Made by a program: the position numbers and the translations under genes
Shown here: in pieces, positions 63,967 to 64,000 of the stretch
Layout of the letters: each line of letters begins with the position of its first letter
How positions within the stretch are numbered: position 1 is the first letter of the stretch
Origin: Ruminiclostridium papyrosolvens C7
GTDB taxonomy: Bacteria; Bacillota; Clostridia; Acetivibrionales; DSM-1351
Reading direction: 5' to 3'
NCBI RefSeq assembly: GCF_000421965.1
Contig: NZ_ATAY01000098.1
Coordinates: 62,001 to 126,000, forward strand
Length of the DNA stretch: 64,000 nt
The notes under the pieces: generated by a model
What the model was told of the DNA's origin: nothing
What the model saw: the letters and a program-made list of their open reading frames with translations, nothing else
The model's database searches: none

Positions 63967-64000
63967 ATGAGAGGCAAATTAAATGTGAAAAGTATATTAT
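63967..64000 (+). CDS. Start of a further gene (partial)
   Basis: ATG at 63967 preceded by AGGATGG, reading MRGKLNVKSIL to the window edge. Only 11 codons are visible, so no product can be named. Confidence 0.35.
   Translation, partial: MRGKLNVKSIL

Overview
The window comes from an AT-rich, spore-forming, cellulosome-producing clostridium, most likely Ruminiclostridium (Clostridium) cellulolyticum or a close relative. Four secreted proteins end in type I dockerins, there is a gerA/B/C germinant-receptor locus, and ribosome-binding sites are strong GGAGG types. No rRNA, tRNA or CRISPR array was found.

Left part (1-15,300): azlCD branched-chain amino acid exporter genes. Next is a RiPP cluster on the minus strand: exporter, Cys-rich precursor, SPASM radical SAM maturase, a TIGR04066-type protein and an acyl-carrier-related protein. 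A divergent papain-fold-like gene (6360-7361) lies beside it. Then comes a ger operon in which gerB and gerC both look broken, followed by an OPT oligopeptide transporter paired with a PepD dipeptidase.

Middle (15,300-27,900): a two-gene ATPase plus TOPRIM-like pair that resembles phage-defence systems. A plus-strand operon follows: a CcmF haem lyase, a secreted two-haem beta-propeller protein, and a secreted beta-propeller/ricin-lectin/dihaem-peroxidase protein that ends in a dockerin. This looks like a c-type cytochrome destined for the cellulosome, encoded with its own haem lyase. A palindromic MITE-like element separates it from a modular dockerin glycosidase.

Large biosynthetic operon (27,876-49,379, minus strand): about 19 co-directional genes run from a clear sigma-A promoter to a hairpin terminator. 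They encode two adenylation enzymes, three carrier domains, a BtrH_N papain-fold protein, a KAS III-like enzyme, an asparagine synthetase homologue, an omega-transaminase/aldehyde dehydrogenase pair, a chorismatase-like RidA-fold protein, two paralogous B12-type radical SAM enzymes, a B3/B4-domain protein, an ABC exporter and a LysE exporter. No condensation domain is present. This suggests non-canonical thiotemplated assembly, similar in logic to closthioamide.

Right part (49,500-64,000): a lone endolysin-type amidase, a second copy of the palindromic repeat, a secreted beta-helix protein, a GH30 glucuronoxylanase with dockerin, an ABC-F ATPase, several secreted or membrane proteins of unknown function, a CE1 esterase with dockerin, an N-terminally truncated integrase, and a LuxR-type regulator divergent from a secreted protein. 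Decayed gene fragments and att-like sequences mark this side as accessory DNA.
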